Under the pieces are notes generated by a model, which did not search any database, was not told the DNA's origin, and saw only the letters and a list, made by a program, of their open reading frames with translations. A stretch of 64,000 nucleotides of DNA from Streptomyces rimosus (GTDB lineage: Bacteria; Actinomycetota; Actinomycetes; Streptomycetales; Streptomycetaceae): positions 2,666,001 to 2,730,000 of the forward strand of contig NZ_CP023688.1 of the NCBI RefSeq assembly GCF_008704655.1, given 5' to 3'. Shown in pieces: positions 1 through 8,389 of this stretch. The position numbers were made by a program, and so were the translations under genes. Position 1 is the first letter of the stretch. Every line of letters starts with the position of its first letter.

Positions 1-216
1 GAGCTGTTCGGCGAAGCACTCCTCCGGCCGGTGGCCGTCGTGCGGGCCGCCGTCCCCGGCCGCCGCCTCGTCCGGGGCACCGACGGGGCGGCGGTGCGGC
101 AGCAGCAGTTCCAGGATCTGTGCGCAGTACTGCCGCGTGGCGGCTTCGTACGCGGCGTCACCCTCGTCCTCCCCCTGCGCCGGGCGCTCGGCGTGCTGCT
201 CGTACGTCACGGTCAT
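1..216 (-). CDS. partial CDS, possible isocyanide synthase (PvcA/IsnA-like), N-terminal 72 codons
   Basis: The open frame starts with ATG at 216..214 and leaves the window at base 1, so only 72 codons are visible. Its ATG overlaps the TGA of the upstream oxygenase gene (ATGA), so the two are translationally coupled. The visible residues include an amphipathic stretch (YCAQILELLLPHRR) followed by an acidic, glycine-rich segment and a lone Cys. PvcA/IsnA isocyanide synthases start with a similar ILxLLxxxRR segment, and in known clusters pvcA/isnA pairs with pvcB/isnB, the type of gene found immediately upstream here. The assignment rests mostly on that partner. The diagnostic PvcA core lies outside the window, so this could be another biosynthetic enzyme. 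Confidence 0.5.
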   Translation of the reverse strand, partial: MTVTYEQHAERPAQGEDEGDAAYEAATRQYCAQILELLLPHRRPVGAPDEAAAGDGGPHDGHRPEECFAEQL

Positions 217-1142
217 GCCGTCCCCCGCTGGGTGTCGGTCCCGGTGGCGCTCTGCTGGTCGTGGACGTAGCTGCGCAGCGGGGGATCGCCCAGGACGTGG
301 ACACGGCGCAGGTGGCGGGGCAGTCCGCGGCGGTAGGGCACACGAGTGTGCAGCAGGGTGTAGTTGTCGGCGATGACGATGTCGTCCTGCTGCCAGGCGT
401 GCACGTACACATGCCGGGGGTCGTACGCGGCGTCGCGGATGGCGGCCAGTTCGGCGGCCTCCGCCTCGCCCGTCAGGCCGTTGATGCCCACGTCCGGCTC
501 GTTGATGATGTGCTCGCCGTCCGGCACCGGTTCCAGGAACCGCATCACCGGGAACCCGGCGTCGGGGTGCGGCTCGATCAGCGGCGAGACGACGAGTCCG
601 CCGTAGTGCGAGACCTTGGCGTTGCGGTAGCTCAGGGTGAGTCCGCGCCAGCGCTCCAGGGTCTCCGGGTCGGCGTCGGCGAGGACACGGGTGGTGTCGC
701 AGAAGAGCGTGCCGCCGCCCTCGGCCGCCTCGGGGGCCGCGACGCAGTGGAAGATCTGGAACTCGGGTACGTGCTCGACGTACATTCCGTCCCAGTGCAG
801 CGGCATGAAGCCGGTGTCGAAGACGTGGTCCTCGGGGTCCTGGTGGGCGCGTACGTCGAAAACCGTGCCGAACGGCCATTCCATCACCTCGCCCCAGGTG
901 CGCGCGTAGGCGTCGAGGGCCGTGGCGTCGGCGGGCGGGGTGAAGCCCCGCAGGGCGACGAGATGGTGGCGGCGGGCCAGGTCGCGCAGCCACGGCACGG
1001 GGACGGCGGTGACCGGGGTGCCGGGCTCGGCCGGGGTGATCAGGACGCCGAAGGGGCCGGGTTCGGCCAGGGTCCAGGACCGGGTGTCGTCTAAGGCGGC
1101 GGCGGTGGCCGGGCCGGACGCGGGGACGGCTTGGGACGTCAT
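213..1142 (-). CDS. PvcB/IsnB-type Fe(II)/2-oxoglutarate-dependent oxygenase (TauD family)
   Basis: 309 aa. TauD-fold dioxygenases use Fe(II) and 2-oxoglutarate. The iron triad is visible as His116-x-Asp118 (in PLHWDGMY) and His265 (in TLLHTR), with Arg residues after it (PRHLRRVH) suited to bind 2-oxoglutarate. The stretches GEVMEWPFG, PLHWDGMY, VPEFQIFHC and DDIVIADN match what I remember of Pseudomonas PvcB and IsnB, which desaturate or otherwise oxidise amino-acid-derived isonitriles, rather than taurine dioxygenase. The ATG at 1142 was chosen because it is the first start giving family length; longer upstream frames read into the promoter region. The gene is divergent from the aminotransferase and overlaps the downstream partial gene by 4 nt. 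PvcB-type is likely; the exact substrate is unknown. Confidence 0.82.
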   Translation of the reverse strand: MTSQAVPASGPATAAALDDTRSWTLAEPGPFGVLITPAEPGTPVTAVPVPWLRDLARRHHLVALRGFTPPADATALDAYARTWGEVMEWPFGTVFDVRAHQDPEDHVFDTGFMPLHWDGMYVEHVPEFQIFHCVAAPEAAEGGGTLFCDTTRVLADADPETLERWRGLTLSYRNAKVSHYGGLVVSPLIEPHPDAGFPVMRFLEPVPDGEHIINEPDVGINGLTGEAEAAELAAIRDAAYDPRHVYVHAWQQDDIVIADNYTLLHTRVPYRRGLPRHLRRVHVLGDPPLRSYVHDQQSATGTDTQRGTA

Positions 1143-1410
1143 GGTTCCTCTCCGGGACAGCGGTGTGCCGGGCCGGTCGGCCGGGCACGGGACAGCGACA
1201 GTACTTGAGGTTTCAAGAGCTTTCCATCTTCGAGTGACATCTCGCTGACAGATGTGACCCTTCCGCCGCCGCCCCGTGCGCGGAAGACACCGCCGCCGGA
1301 CCGAACCGTCCATGGCCGCTTCGGTCCCGCGCCGCCCGCTTCCCGGGCCCCAGGCACCGCCCCAGACTCGCCCCAGGCACCCGCCCCTTCGAGGATGTGA
1401 GGACCACGAC
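1143..1410. promoter_or_regulatory. divergent promoter region between oxygenase and aminotransferase genes
   Basis: This 268-bp non-coding stretch separates two divergent biosynthetic transcripts. It has an AT-richer patch around 1200-1255, where promoters for either direction are most likely, and a small CTTGA/TCAAG inverted repeat near 1205. The operator-like 30-bp inverted repeat at 1298..1327 lies within it. I cannot assign -10 and -35 boxes with confidence. A purine-rich GAGGATGTGAGG about 10 nt before 1411 serves as the ribosome binding region of the aminotransferase. Confidence 0.6.
1298..1327. promoter_or_regulatory. candidate cluster operator, copy 1 (GGACCGAA-N14-TTCGGTCC)
   Basis: Perfect 8-bp inverted arms GGACCGAA and TTCGGTCC are separated by 14 nt (CCGTCCATGGCCGC). 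The same arms with the same spacing and a similar centre recur at 9503..9532 in front of rmlA. The site lies about 85 nt upstream of the aminotransferase start and about 155 nt upstream of the divergent oxygenase start. Shared spacing and promoter placement suggest a regulator binding site; the regulator encoded at 9621..10640 is the natural candidate. Confidence 0.65.
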
Positions 1411-2571
1411 ATGATCGACCTCTTCCAGCCGCAGGCCGGGGACGCGGAACTGGCCGCCGTGGCGGCGGTGTTCGCGGACCGCTGGCTCGGCCACGGGCCG
1501 CGCAGCGCCGCCTTCGAGGCCGCCTTCGCCGCGCACGTCGGAGTGCGCCCGGAGCATGTACTGTTCCTCAACTCGGGCACGGCGGGCCTCTTCCTCGCCA
1601 CCGAACTTCTCGGCCTGCGGCCCGGCGACGAGGTGATACTGCCCTCGCCCAGCTTCGTGGCCGCCGCCAACGCGGTCGTACGGGCCGGCGGCCGCCCCGT
1701 CTTCTGCGACGTGGACGCCCGCACCCTGAACCCGAGCGCGGAGGACATCGAGGCCGCCGTCACGCCCCGTACCAAGGCGGTGGTGGTGCTGCACTACGGC
1801 GGCTACCCCGGCGACATCGCGCGCATCGCCGCCCGCTGCCGCGCGGCGGGCCGCACCCTGATCGAGGACTGCGCCTGCTCGGTGGCCTCACGCGCGGACG
1901 GCCGGGCGGTCGGCACTTTCGGCGATCTGGCGATGTGGAGCTTCGACGCGGCCAAGGTGCTGACCACCGGCGACGGCGGCATGCTGTACGTACGCGACGC
2001 CGAACTGGCCGTACGGGCGCGCCGGTTGGCGTACCACGGCCTGGTCCAGCCATCCGGCCTGGGGCATGCGCGGGTGTCGTCCCGCTGGTGGGAGCTGGAC
2101 GTTCCGGAGCCGGGGCGCCGGGAGCTCGGCAACGACCTGACCGCGGCGATCGGCACGGTACAGCTGGACCGGCTGCCCGCGTTCCTGGCCCGCCGCAGCG
2201 AGATCGTCGAACTGTACGACCGGGAGCTGGCCGGCTGCGACGCGCTGCGCCTGCCGCCCCCGCTGCCCGCCGGGCACACGTCCTCGTACTTCTTCTACTG
2301 GGTGCAGATGGCGGCCGGTCTGCGCGACCGGGTGGCCGCCGCGCTGCTCCGGGACGGCATCTACACGACCTTCCGTTACGCGCCGCTGCACAAGGTGCCC
2401 GCGTTCGGGACCGGCGGCCCCGCCCTGCCGGGCGCGGAGCGGGCCGCCGCGGAGACGCTGTGCCTGCCGCTGCATCCGGGGCTCGGCGACCGCGACGTCC
2501 GCAGGGTGGCCGCCGCGCTGCGCGGGGCCGTCGCCGCCGAGGGGCGGCCGGTACTCACGAGGGAGGGCTAA
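1411..2571 (+). CDS. DegT/DnrJ/EryC1/StrS-family PLP aminotransferase
   Basis: 386 aa, normal for sugar aminotransferases of this fold. A PLP lysine is expected at Lys182 in SFDAAKVLTTGDGG, with the typical N-terminal NSGTAGLFLA substrate loop near residue 54 and ED at 152-153 as the pyridine-nitrogen partner. These enzymes transfer an amino group from Glu or Gln to a keto-sugar nucleotide or keto-cyclitol. It differs clearly from the aminotransferase at 6300..7412, so the cluster has two. The start at 1411 follows a GAGGATGTGAGG ribosome site. Only 3 nt separate its stop from the downstream glycosyltransferase ATG, so they form one unit. A C-4 amination of the sugar is possible, but the position is not shown by the sequence. 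Confidence 0.85.
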   Translation: MIDLFQPQAGDAELAAVAAVFADRWLGHGPRSAAFEAAFAAHVGVRPEHVLFLNSGTAGLFLATELLGLRPGDEVILPSPSFVAAANAVVRAGGRPVFCDVDARTLNPSAEDIEAAVTPRTKAVVVLHYGGYPGDIARIAARCRAAGRTLIEDCACSVASRADGRAVGTFGDLAMWSFDAAKVLTTGDGGMLYVRDAELAVRARRLAYHGLVQPSGLGHARVSSRWWELDVPEPGRRELGNDLTAAIGTVQLDRLPAFLARRSEIVELYDRELAGCDALRLPPPLPAGHTSSYFFYWVQMAAGLRDRVAAALLRDGIYTTFRYAPLHKVPAFGTGGPALPGAERAAAETLCLPLHPGLGDRDVRRVAAALRGAVAAEGRPVLTREG

Positions 2572-2574
2572 GCC

Positions 2575-3708
2575 ATGCGCGTCCTGGTGACCACGTCCCA
2601 TGGAGCGGGGCACGTCTTCCCGCCGATCGCGCTGGCGCACGCGCTGCGCGCCGCGGGGCACGACGTGCTGTTCGCCGTCCCCGGCGCCTCATGCGCACAC
2701 GTGGCGCGCGCCGGACTGCACGCCTTCGACTCCTCCCCCACCGCCGACACCGAGGAGATCTTCGGGCGGCTGCTGGCCGAACGCGGCATGACCTTCGACC
2801 GGTTCCGTACGGACTCGCCCGAAGCCGTCACGCTGGCCGCCGAACTGTTCGCCAGGACTTCCGAGGCCACCGTCGAGCGGACCGTCGAGGTCGCCACGGC
2901 CTGGCGGCCCGATCTCGTCCTGTACACCGAACTCCAGGGCGCCGGGCCTCTCGTGGCCGCGCTGCTCGGCGTACCGGCCGTCGAGCACACCATCAGCTGC
3001 CACCACTTCCGGCAGATCAGCAGCCGCTTCGGGCCGTGGCTGGCCGCCGTGTACCGGCAGTACGGCCTGGACGGGCCACCGCCCCCGCCCGCGGCGACGA
3101 TCGACACCCGCCCGCCCAGCATCGCCACGTACGATCTGGGCGGCTGGCCCATGCGGGCGCTGCCCTACACCACTGGCGCCATGCTGCCGCCCTGGCTGCT
3201 GGAGCGCCCGGCCCGGCCCCGCGTCGCGGTCACGCTCGGCACGCTGCGCCCGCAGCTGAGCGGCGTCGGCGAGCTGCGTACGGTGGTGCGCGCGGCCGGC
3301 GCGGTGGACGCCGAGTTCGTCCTGGCGCTCGGCGACGCCGGCCCCGCCGAGCTGGGGCCCCTGCCCGCCAACGTACGGGCCGAGGGCTGGCTGCCGCTCA
3401 CCGCGCTGCTGGCGACCTGCACCGCGATGATCCACCACGGCGGCAACGGCACCACGCTGGCCGGTCTCGGCGCGGGCGTACGGCATCTGGTGCTGCCGGG
3501 CGGCGCCGACGACTACGAGGTGGCCCGCATTCTGCGCGCACGGGGCGTCGCCATGGTCAGTTCTCCGGAGGCGGTGGACGCGGACCTGCTGCGCCACCTG
3601 CTGACGGACGACGCCCTGCTGGCCGCGGCGGCCGAAGTACGGGACGAGACGGCGGCCCTGCCCTCCCCGGCGGCGATCGTGCCGCGACTGGAGAAGCTGG
3701 CGGGCTGA
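2575..3708 (+). CDS. GT1-family glycosyltransferase (macrolide/anthracycline type)
   Basis: 377 aa. The N-terminal acceptor domain opens with a Rossmann strand and HxFP loop (GAGHVFPPIALAHALRAAGH). The C-terminal nucleotide-sugar domain carries the HHGGNGTT signature at about residues 287-294, followed by an LPGGADDYEVA segment in place of the more usual VPxxxDQ. Such enzymes attach dTDP-deoxysugars to natural product acceptors, which fits the neighbouring dTDP-aminosugar operon. It is 3 nt downstream of the aminotransferase and converges with the C-methyltransferase gene across only 19 nt, with no obvious terminator between. The acceptor is unknown; an isonitrile-derived phenol or alkaloid is an inference from the oxygenase in the cluster. 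Confidence 0.88.
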   Translation: MRVLVTTSHGAGHVFPPIALAHALRAAGHDVLFAVPGASCAHVARAGLHAFDSSPTADTEEIFGRLLAERGMTFDRFRTDSPEAVTLAAELFARTSEATVERTVEVATAWRPDLVLYTELQGAGPLVAALLGVPAVEHTISCHHFRQISSRFGPWLAAVYRQYGLDGPPPPPAATIDTRPPSIATYDLGGWPMRALPYTTGAMLPPWLLERPARPRVAVTLGTLRPQLSGVGELRTVVRAAGAVDAEFVLALGDAGPAELGPLPANVRAEGWLPLTALLATCTAMIHHGGNGTTLAGLGAGVRHLVLPGGADDYEVARILRARGVAMVSSPEAVDADLLRHLLTDDALLAAAAEVRDETAALPSPAAIVPRLEKLAG

Positions 3709-3727
3709 CGGCCGCCGTGCCCGGCCC

Positions 3728-4954
3728 TCACACCACGCGTACCTCCGGTACGTACAGGATCCACCGCCCGCCCGCGGCCCGGAACGCCTGCTCTTTGGCC
3801 ATGATCTCGTCGGCGTGGTTCCACGCGAACAGCAGCGCGTAGTCCGGATAGGGGGCGGCGAAGGCCGCGGGCGGGCGGACGGGGATATGGGCGCCGGGAG
3901 TCACCCTGCCCTGTTTGGCCGGGGTGCTGTCGCAGACGTAGGGGACCAGGTACGGGCCCAGGCCGCAGTACGTGGCCACGGTGCAGCTCTTCGCCGTGGC
4001 CCCGTAGCCCGCCACCGTACGGCCCGCGGCGCGCAGCGCTTCGAGCAGCGCCACCAAGTCGCCGCGTACGCGCTCCACCCGGCCTGCGAAGGCGTCCAGG
4101 GTCGCGGGGGCCGTCAGCCCGCGGGCTTCCTCCTCCGCCAGGACCTCGGCCACCTCCGGGGCGGGCCTGCGGCGTCCGGCCCGGGTGAGGACGTAGCGGA
4201 GCTGGCCGCCGTGCACGGGCAGCCGTTCGACGCCGGTGAGCCGGAATCCGTACCGCTCGGCCAGGGCGCGCACGGAGGTCGCGGTGAAGTACCAGCGGTG
4301 CTCGTCGTAGAACTGGTCGAAGGCGGTGCGCCGGACGATCTCGCCGAGGTACGGGTCCTCGAAGACGAAAGCGCCGTCGGCAGTGAGGAGTTCGTCCAGA
4401 CCCGCGAACAGGCCCGGCAGGTCGGCGATATCGCACACGGTGTTGGCGGCGTACACGACCCGGGCACGGCCCTCGGCGGCGACGGCCTCACGCGCGGACG
4501 CGGCGGTCAGGAAGTCGGGGCGCACCCGCGCCGCCCCGTATCCGCACCGTCCGGACGGCTCGAAGGCCAGCGGGCGCACCCCGGCGTCCGCCAGGGTCCG
4601 GAGCACCACGCCGTCCGTACGGCCGATCTCGACGGCCAGGGCGCCCCGTGCGCCGCGCAGTTCGGTACGCAGGAGGTGCAGCCCGGCCGCACGGAAATGC
4701 TCGCGTATCACGGCGGAGCCGGACGAGTGGTACGGGTACCCCTGGTGCGGGCGGCGTTCGTACGGCACGTCGCCCGTGAGCTGGACCAAGGCGCAGCGCT
4801 CACACTGTCCGGCAGCGAGGCGGTAGCGGACCGTGTCCCCCGCCCCGTCCAGGGCCTCGGCGGGCGTCAGGAAGGCCGAGGACAGCGGGTGGTCCCCGAG
4901 GTCGAGGAAGGTACGCAGCGGCGCCGCGCAGACCCGGCACGCCGTTCCGGTCAT
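3728..4954 (-). CDS. class I SAM C-methyltransferase of the NDP-hexose C-3 type
   Basis: 408 aa. The N-terminus has two CxxC pairs (Cys6/Cys9 and Cys51/Cys54), the zinc-binding module of the TylC3/EvaC/KijD1 group. A SAM-binding core follows (VEIGRTDG, normally EIGxNDG), and the C-terminal domain contains GYGATAKSCTVATYC, corresponding to the conserved GASAKGNTxxNYC block. These enzymes methylate C-3 of a 4-keto (3-amino) dTDP-deoxysugar. Its ATG overlaps the stop of the 2,3-dehydratase gene by 4 nt, making it the last of five coupled genes. Together with the 3-aminotransferase it predicts a branched 3-C-methyl-3-aminosugar. EIGRTDG instead of EIGxNDG is a mild deviation worth noting. Confidence 0.87.
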   Translation of the reverse strand: MTGTACRVCAAPLRTFLDLGDHPLSSAFLTPAEALDGAGDTVRYRLAAGQCERCALVQLTGDVPYERRPHQGYPYHSSGSAVIREHFRAAGLHLLRTELRGARGALAVEIGRTDGVVLRTLADAGVRPLAFEPSGRCGYGAARVRPDFLTAASAREAVAAEGRARVVYAANTVCDIADLPGLFAGLDELLTADGAFVFEDPYLGEIVRRTAFDQFYDEHRWYFTATSVRALAERYGFRLTGVERLPVHGGQLRYVLTRAGRRRPAPEVAEVLAEEEARGLTAPATLDAFAGRVERVRGDLVALLEALRAAGRTVAGYGATAKSCTVATYCGLGPYLVPYVCDSTPAKQGRVTPGAHIPVRPPAAFAAPYPDYALLFAWNHADEIMAKEQAFRAAGGRWILYVPEVRVV

Positions 4955-6300
4955 CAGGCTGCCTCCGATCCGGACAGACTGCGCAGGCAGGTGAGCAGAG
5001 TGCGTGCCTGGACGGTGACGTAGTGGCTGTGGCACAGCAGCGCGTAGAGCTGACGCTCCGTCACCCAGCGGTAGTCTCCCGCCGCCTCGTACGCACGGGG
5101 CCCGTCGACTGCCACGATCCGGTAGCGGTTGAGCGCGTGGTGGAAGCGGCCGCCCTCCTCCGAGAGGAGCGCGTCGAAGAGCACTCGGTCCGGTGGCGCG
5201 TGCTGTACCTCGTCCAGGAAGCGCGGGCGGGCCGCGGGCGGCAGCCCCGCGTAGTTCTGCGGGGTGCAGCACACCGTCGCGGTCAGCTCGGCGGCGTCCA
5301 CGCTGCCCGGCTCGGCGGCGGCATGCACGAGGACGTGGGGCACGCCGTCGATGCGGGTGTGGAGGAAAGCGATGACGCCGGTGCCGCACGGGCGCAGCAT
5401 GGGCTGCGTCCAGCGCCGTACCTCGCGGCCGCCCGCCCGTACCTCGACCGCGATGATCTCGAAGAAGCGGCCGTCGTCATGGCGGATCGCGTGCCCCGTG
5501 CGGTGCCAGCCCGGCAGCCCGCGCAGCGGTACGGTGCGGGTGCGCAGGCCGGGCCGGCTGCGGACGTCGGTGAGCCAGCGCAAGATCTCCCGCCCCGTGT
5601 GGCGGGGGCGGCCCGCCGGGCCGCGCCGCGGGGGCAGGCAGGCGAGCACGCTCCGGGCGTCCATGTTCACCACGTCACCGGCCGCGAGCAGCCCGTGGAT
5701 CTGCGGCAGCGTCATCCACCGGTGCCCCGGCAGCACCGGCACGTCCTCCGTCGTGCGCACGATCATGTTGCGGTTGCGCTTGCGGTAGAACCACGCCCCC
5801 TGTTCCGACTGGCGTACGTCCGCGATCAACGCACGCGGCGACGGGCTGCGGAAGTGACGCAGGTAGGGCACGGACAGCCCGCCGTGCGCACGGGTGAAAT
5901 TGGAGCGGGTGGCCTGCACGGTGGGGGCGAGCTGGAGGCCCCCCGCGTTGCCCGGTTCGGGTTTGGCCTGCATCAGATAGTGCGGCACCCCGCCGAAGTC
6001 CTTGACCAGCAGCCCGAGGATGCCGGTCTCCGGCTGGTGCAGGACGGGCTGCGCCCAGCGCGGCACGGGGCCGTCCGGCGCCGTCACGTCCAGGCCCCCG
6101 ACGCTGAAGAAGCTGCCCCGGTCATGGACGAGATCGCCCGTGTGCGCGTCGGTGTGCCAGCCCTCCAGGGCGTCCAGCGGGATGCGCCGGGCACGGGTGT
6201 ACGTGCGCTCGCCGGCCTCGGCGAACCAGCGGCCGAGCGCACCGTCGACCACGCGGCCGGCGACGGGCGCGGGCACCGCCGTTGACACGGATGCGGCCAT
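4954..6300 (-). CDS. NDP-hexose 2,3-dehydratase
   Basis: 448 aa, the usual size of TylX3/EvaA/DnmT-type enzymes that remove the C-2 hydroxyl of dTDP-4-keto-6-deoxyglucose. The protein is an internal duplication: WF...RRIPLDALEGWH near residue 25 is echoed by WL...RTVPLRGLPGWH near residue 225, and EPGNAGGLQLAPTVQ is echoed by EPGSVDAAELTATVC. This two-domain repeat is characteristic of the family. I chose the ATG at 6300 over a GTG one codon earlier because GGGAGG lies 6 nt before the ATG. The ATG shares a base with the TGA of the upstream aminotransferase gene. The product would be a 2,6-dideoxy-3,4-diketo sugar, the substrate for 3-amination. Confidence 0.9.
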   Translation of the reverse strand: MAASVSTAVPAPVAGRVVDGALGRWFAEAGERTYTRARRIPLDALEGWHTDAHTGDLVHDRGSFFSVGGLDVTAPDGPVPRWAQPVLHQPETGILGLLVKDFGGVPHYLMQAKPEPGNAGGLQLAPTVQATRSNFTRAHGGLSVPYLRHFRSPSPRALIADVRQSEQGAWFYRKRNRNMIVRTTEDVPVLPGHRWMTLPQIHGLLAAGDVVNMDARSVLACLPPRRGPAGRPRHTGREILRWLTDVRSRPGLRTRTVPLRGLPGWHRTGHAIRHDDGRFFEIIAVEVRAGGREVRRWTQPMLRPCGTGVIAFLHTRIDGVPHVLVHAAAEPGSVDAAELTATVCCTPQNYAGLPPAARPRFLDEVQHAPPDRVLFDALLSEEGGRFHHALNRYRIVAVDGPRAYEAAGDYRWVTERQLYALLCHSHYVTVQARTLLTCLRSLSGSEAA

Positions 6301-7412
6301 CACAGCCCTCCCAGCACGTCGAGCAGCGCACCGATCACCTTGTCCTGCACGCCCCGTGGCAGCGACGGGTACATGGGCAGCGAGAAGATCTCACCGGCCA
6401 GTGCCTCGGTGATGGGCAGCGCTCCGCTGCCGTATCCGAGGTGCGCGAAGCCGGACATGGTGTGCACCGGCCACGGATAACTGATGTTGAGCGCGATGTC
6501 GTACCGCTCCTCCAGGAGTCGCAGGATGCGGTCCCGTTCGGGGTGGCGGACGACGTAGACGTAGTACACGTGGTCGTTGCCCGGGGCCGTGGCGGGCAGC
6601 ACCAGGCCGCTGCCCGCGAGTGCCTGTTCGTAGCGCCGGGCCACCGCGCGGCGGGCGGCGATGTAGCGGTTCAGGCGGCGGAGTTTGCGGCGCAGGATCT
6701 CGGCGTGCAGCTCGTCCAGGCGGCTGTTGTGGCCCGGCGTGCGGACGACGTAGTAGCGCTCGCGCATGCCGTAGTACCGCAGCTGCCGCAGCGCCGCGTC
6801 GACCTCGGCATCCGAAGTGAGCACCGCGCCGCCATCGCCGTAGGTGCCGAGGACCTTGGTCGGGTAGAAGGAGAAGGCCGCGGCGTCGCCCAGGGTTCCC
6901 GCCAGGCGGCCGTGGTGCCGCGCGCCATGGGCCTGCGCGCAGTCCTCCAGGACGGCCAGCCCGTGCGCGTCGGCGACGGCGCGGAGCGGCGCCATGTCCA
7001 CGCACTGCCCGTACAGGTGCACCGGGAGCAGGGCCCGGGTGCGGCCCGTCACGGCCGCCGCGAGCTGCCCGGTGTCCATCAGGTACGTATCGGGGCGCAC
7101 GTCCACGAAGACGGGGACGGCGCCGGCCGCGTCGATGGCGAGCACGGTGGGCGCCGCGGTGTTGGAGACCGTGACGACCTCGTCGCCGGGGCGGATGCCG
7201 AGGGCCTGGAGGGCGAGGGTGACGGCGTTGGTTCCGTTGTCGACGCCGACGCAGTGGGCGGCGTCGTGCCACGCGGCGTACTCGGCCTCGAAGCCGCGGA
7301 CGCTCGCGCCGAGCACCAGCTGCCCGGAGCGGAAGACCGTGTCCACGGCGTCGAGCAGGTCCGCCCGCTCCGCCGCGTACTCGGCCAGGTAGTCCCACAC
7401 ACGGATGGTCAT
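6300..7412 (-). CDS. dTDP-keto-deoxyhexose 3-aminotransferase (DegT/DnrJ/EryC1 family)
   Basis: 370 aa. PLP lysine at Lys186 within [15 protein letters not shown], preceded by the canonical EDCAQAHGA segment at 157-165. The N-terminal part, with [20 protein letters not shown], is typical of C-3 aminotransferases such as TylB, DesV and EvaB. It would aminate the 3-keto sugar made by the 2,3-dehydratase encoded next to it. It is coupled on both sides: its ATG overlaps the TGA of rmlB (ATGA) and its TGA touches the next ATG. Regiochemistry at C-3 rests on resemblance and on the presence of the dehydratase, not on a residue I can point to. Confidence 0.88.
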   Translation of the reverse strand: MTIRVWDYLAEYAAERADLLDAVDTVFRSGQLVLGASVRGFEAEYAAWHDAAHCVGVDNGTNAVTLALQALGIRPGDEVVTVSNTAAPTVLAIDAAGAVPVFVDVRPDTYLMDTGQLAAAVTGRTRALLPVHLYGQCVDMAPLRAVADAHGLAVLEDCAQAHGARHHGRLAGTLGDAAAFSFYPTKVLGTYGDGGAVLTSDAEVDAALRQLRYYGMRERYYVVRTPGHNSRLDELHAEILRRKLRRLNRYIAARRAVARRYEQALAGSGLVLPATAPGNDHVYYVYVVRHPERDRILRLLEERYDIALNISYPWPVHTMSGFAHLGYGSGALPITEALAGEIFSLPMYPSLPRGVQDKVIGALLDVLGGL

Positions 7413-8389
7413 CGGTGTGCCGTCTCCTTCCACCAGTCGGGGTGGTCGCGGTACCAGGCCACGGTGTCGGCCAGGCCGCGGTCGAAGCCGGTGCGCGGCG
7501 CGTGGCCCAGCTCCGTACGGATCTTGGTGGCGTCGAGCGCGTAGCGCCGGTCGTGGCCCTTGCGGTCGGGCACGCGGCGGACGCTGGACCACTCGGCGCC
7601 GCACAGCCGCAGCAGCTGCCCCGTCAGCGCGAGGTTGGTGCGCGGGCTGCCGCCGCCGACGTGGTAGATCTCGCCGGCCCTGCCGCGGTGGAGGACCCGG
7701 TGCACGGCGCGGCAGTGGTCGTCCACGTGCAGCCATTCGCGGACGTGGCGCCCGTCGCCGTATAGGGGCAGTTCGCGGCCCTCCAGGAGGCGGGTCACGA
7801 AGCGCGGGATGAGCTTTTCGGGGTGCTGGTACGGGCCGTAGTTGTTGCAGCAGCGGGTGATCGACACGTTCAGCCCGTGGGTGTGGTGGCAGGCCAGCAC
7901 GAGCAGGTCGGCGCCCGCCTTGGACGCCGCGTACGGCGAGCGCGGCGCGGGCGGCTGCGCCTCGGTCCACGCGCCGTGCGCGATCGAGCCGTAGACCTCG
8001 TCGGTGGAAATCTGCACCATGCGGCCGACACCGGTGCGCAAGCAGGCGTCGAGGAGCGTCTGGGTGCCGAGGACGTTGGTCCGTACGAACTCGGGCGCGG
8101 CGTCCGGGGCGAGCGAGCGGTCGACATGCGTCTCGGCCGCGAAGTGCACCACGGCGTCGTGGCCGGGCAGCAGCGCCAGCAGCAGCGACAGGTCGCCGAT
8201 GTCGCCGCGTACGAACTCCATGCGGGGGTGGTGCGCGGGCAGGTTGGCGCGGTTGCCCGCGTAGGTGAGCAGGTCCAGGACGGTGACGCGGGTGTCCGCG
8301 TCGGGCCGCTCCCCGAAGCCGCCGTCCAGGAGCGTACGGACGTAGTGCGAGCCGATGAACCCGGCGCCGCCGGTGACCAGGAGCCTCAC
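7409..8389 (-). CDS. rmlB: dTDP-glucose 4,6-dehydratase
   Basis: 326 aa, an extended short-chain dehydrogenase. The NAD-binding motif [13 protein letters not shown] is at the N-terminus, and the catalytic elements STDEVYGS and YAASKAG (Tyr-xxx-Lys) are intact. It converts dTDP-glucose to dTDP-4-keto-6-deoxyglucose, the branch point for deoxysugars. It starts with GTG at 8389, overlapping the TGA of rmlA as GTGA, and ends overlapping the 3-aminotransferase start. A standalone rmlAB pair inside a biosynthetic cluster usually means a dedicated sugar supply, separate from cell wall rhamnose metabolism. Confidence 0.94.
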   Translation of the reverse strand: MRLLVTGGAGFIGSHYVRTLLDGGFGERPDADTRVTVLDLLTYAGNRANLPAHHPRMEFVRGDIGDLSLLLALLPGHDAVVHFAAETHVDRSLAPDAAPEFVRTNVLGTQTLLDACLRTGVGRMVQISTDEVYGSIAHGAWTEAQPPAPRSPYAASKAGADLLVLACHHTHGLNVSITRCCNNYGPYQHPEKLIPRFVTRLLEGRELPLYGDGRHVREWLHVDDHCRAVHRVLHRGRAGEIYHVGGGSPRTNLALTGQLLRLCGAEWSSVRRVPDRKGHDRRYALDATKIRTELGHAPRTGFDRGLADTVAWYRDHPDWWKETAHR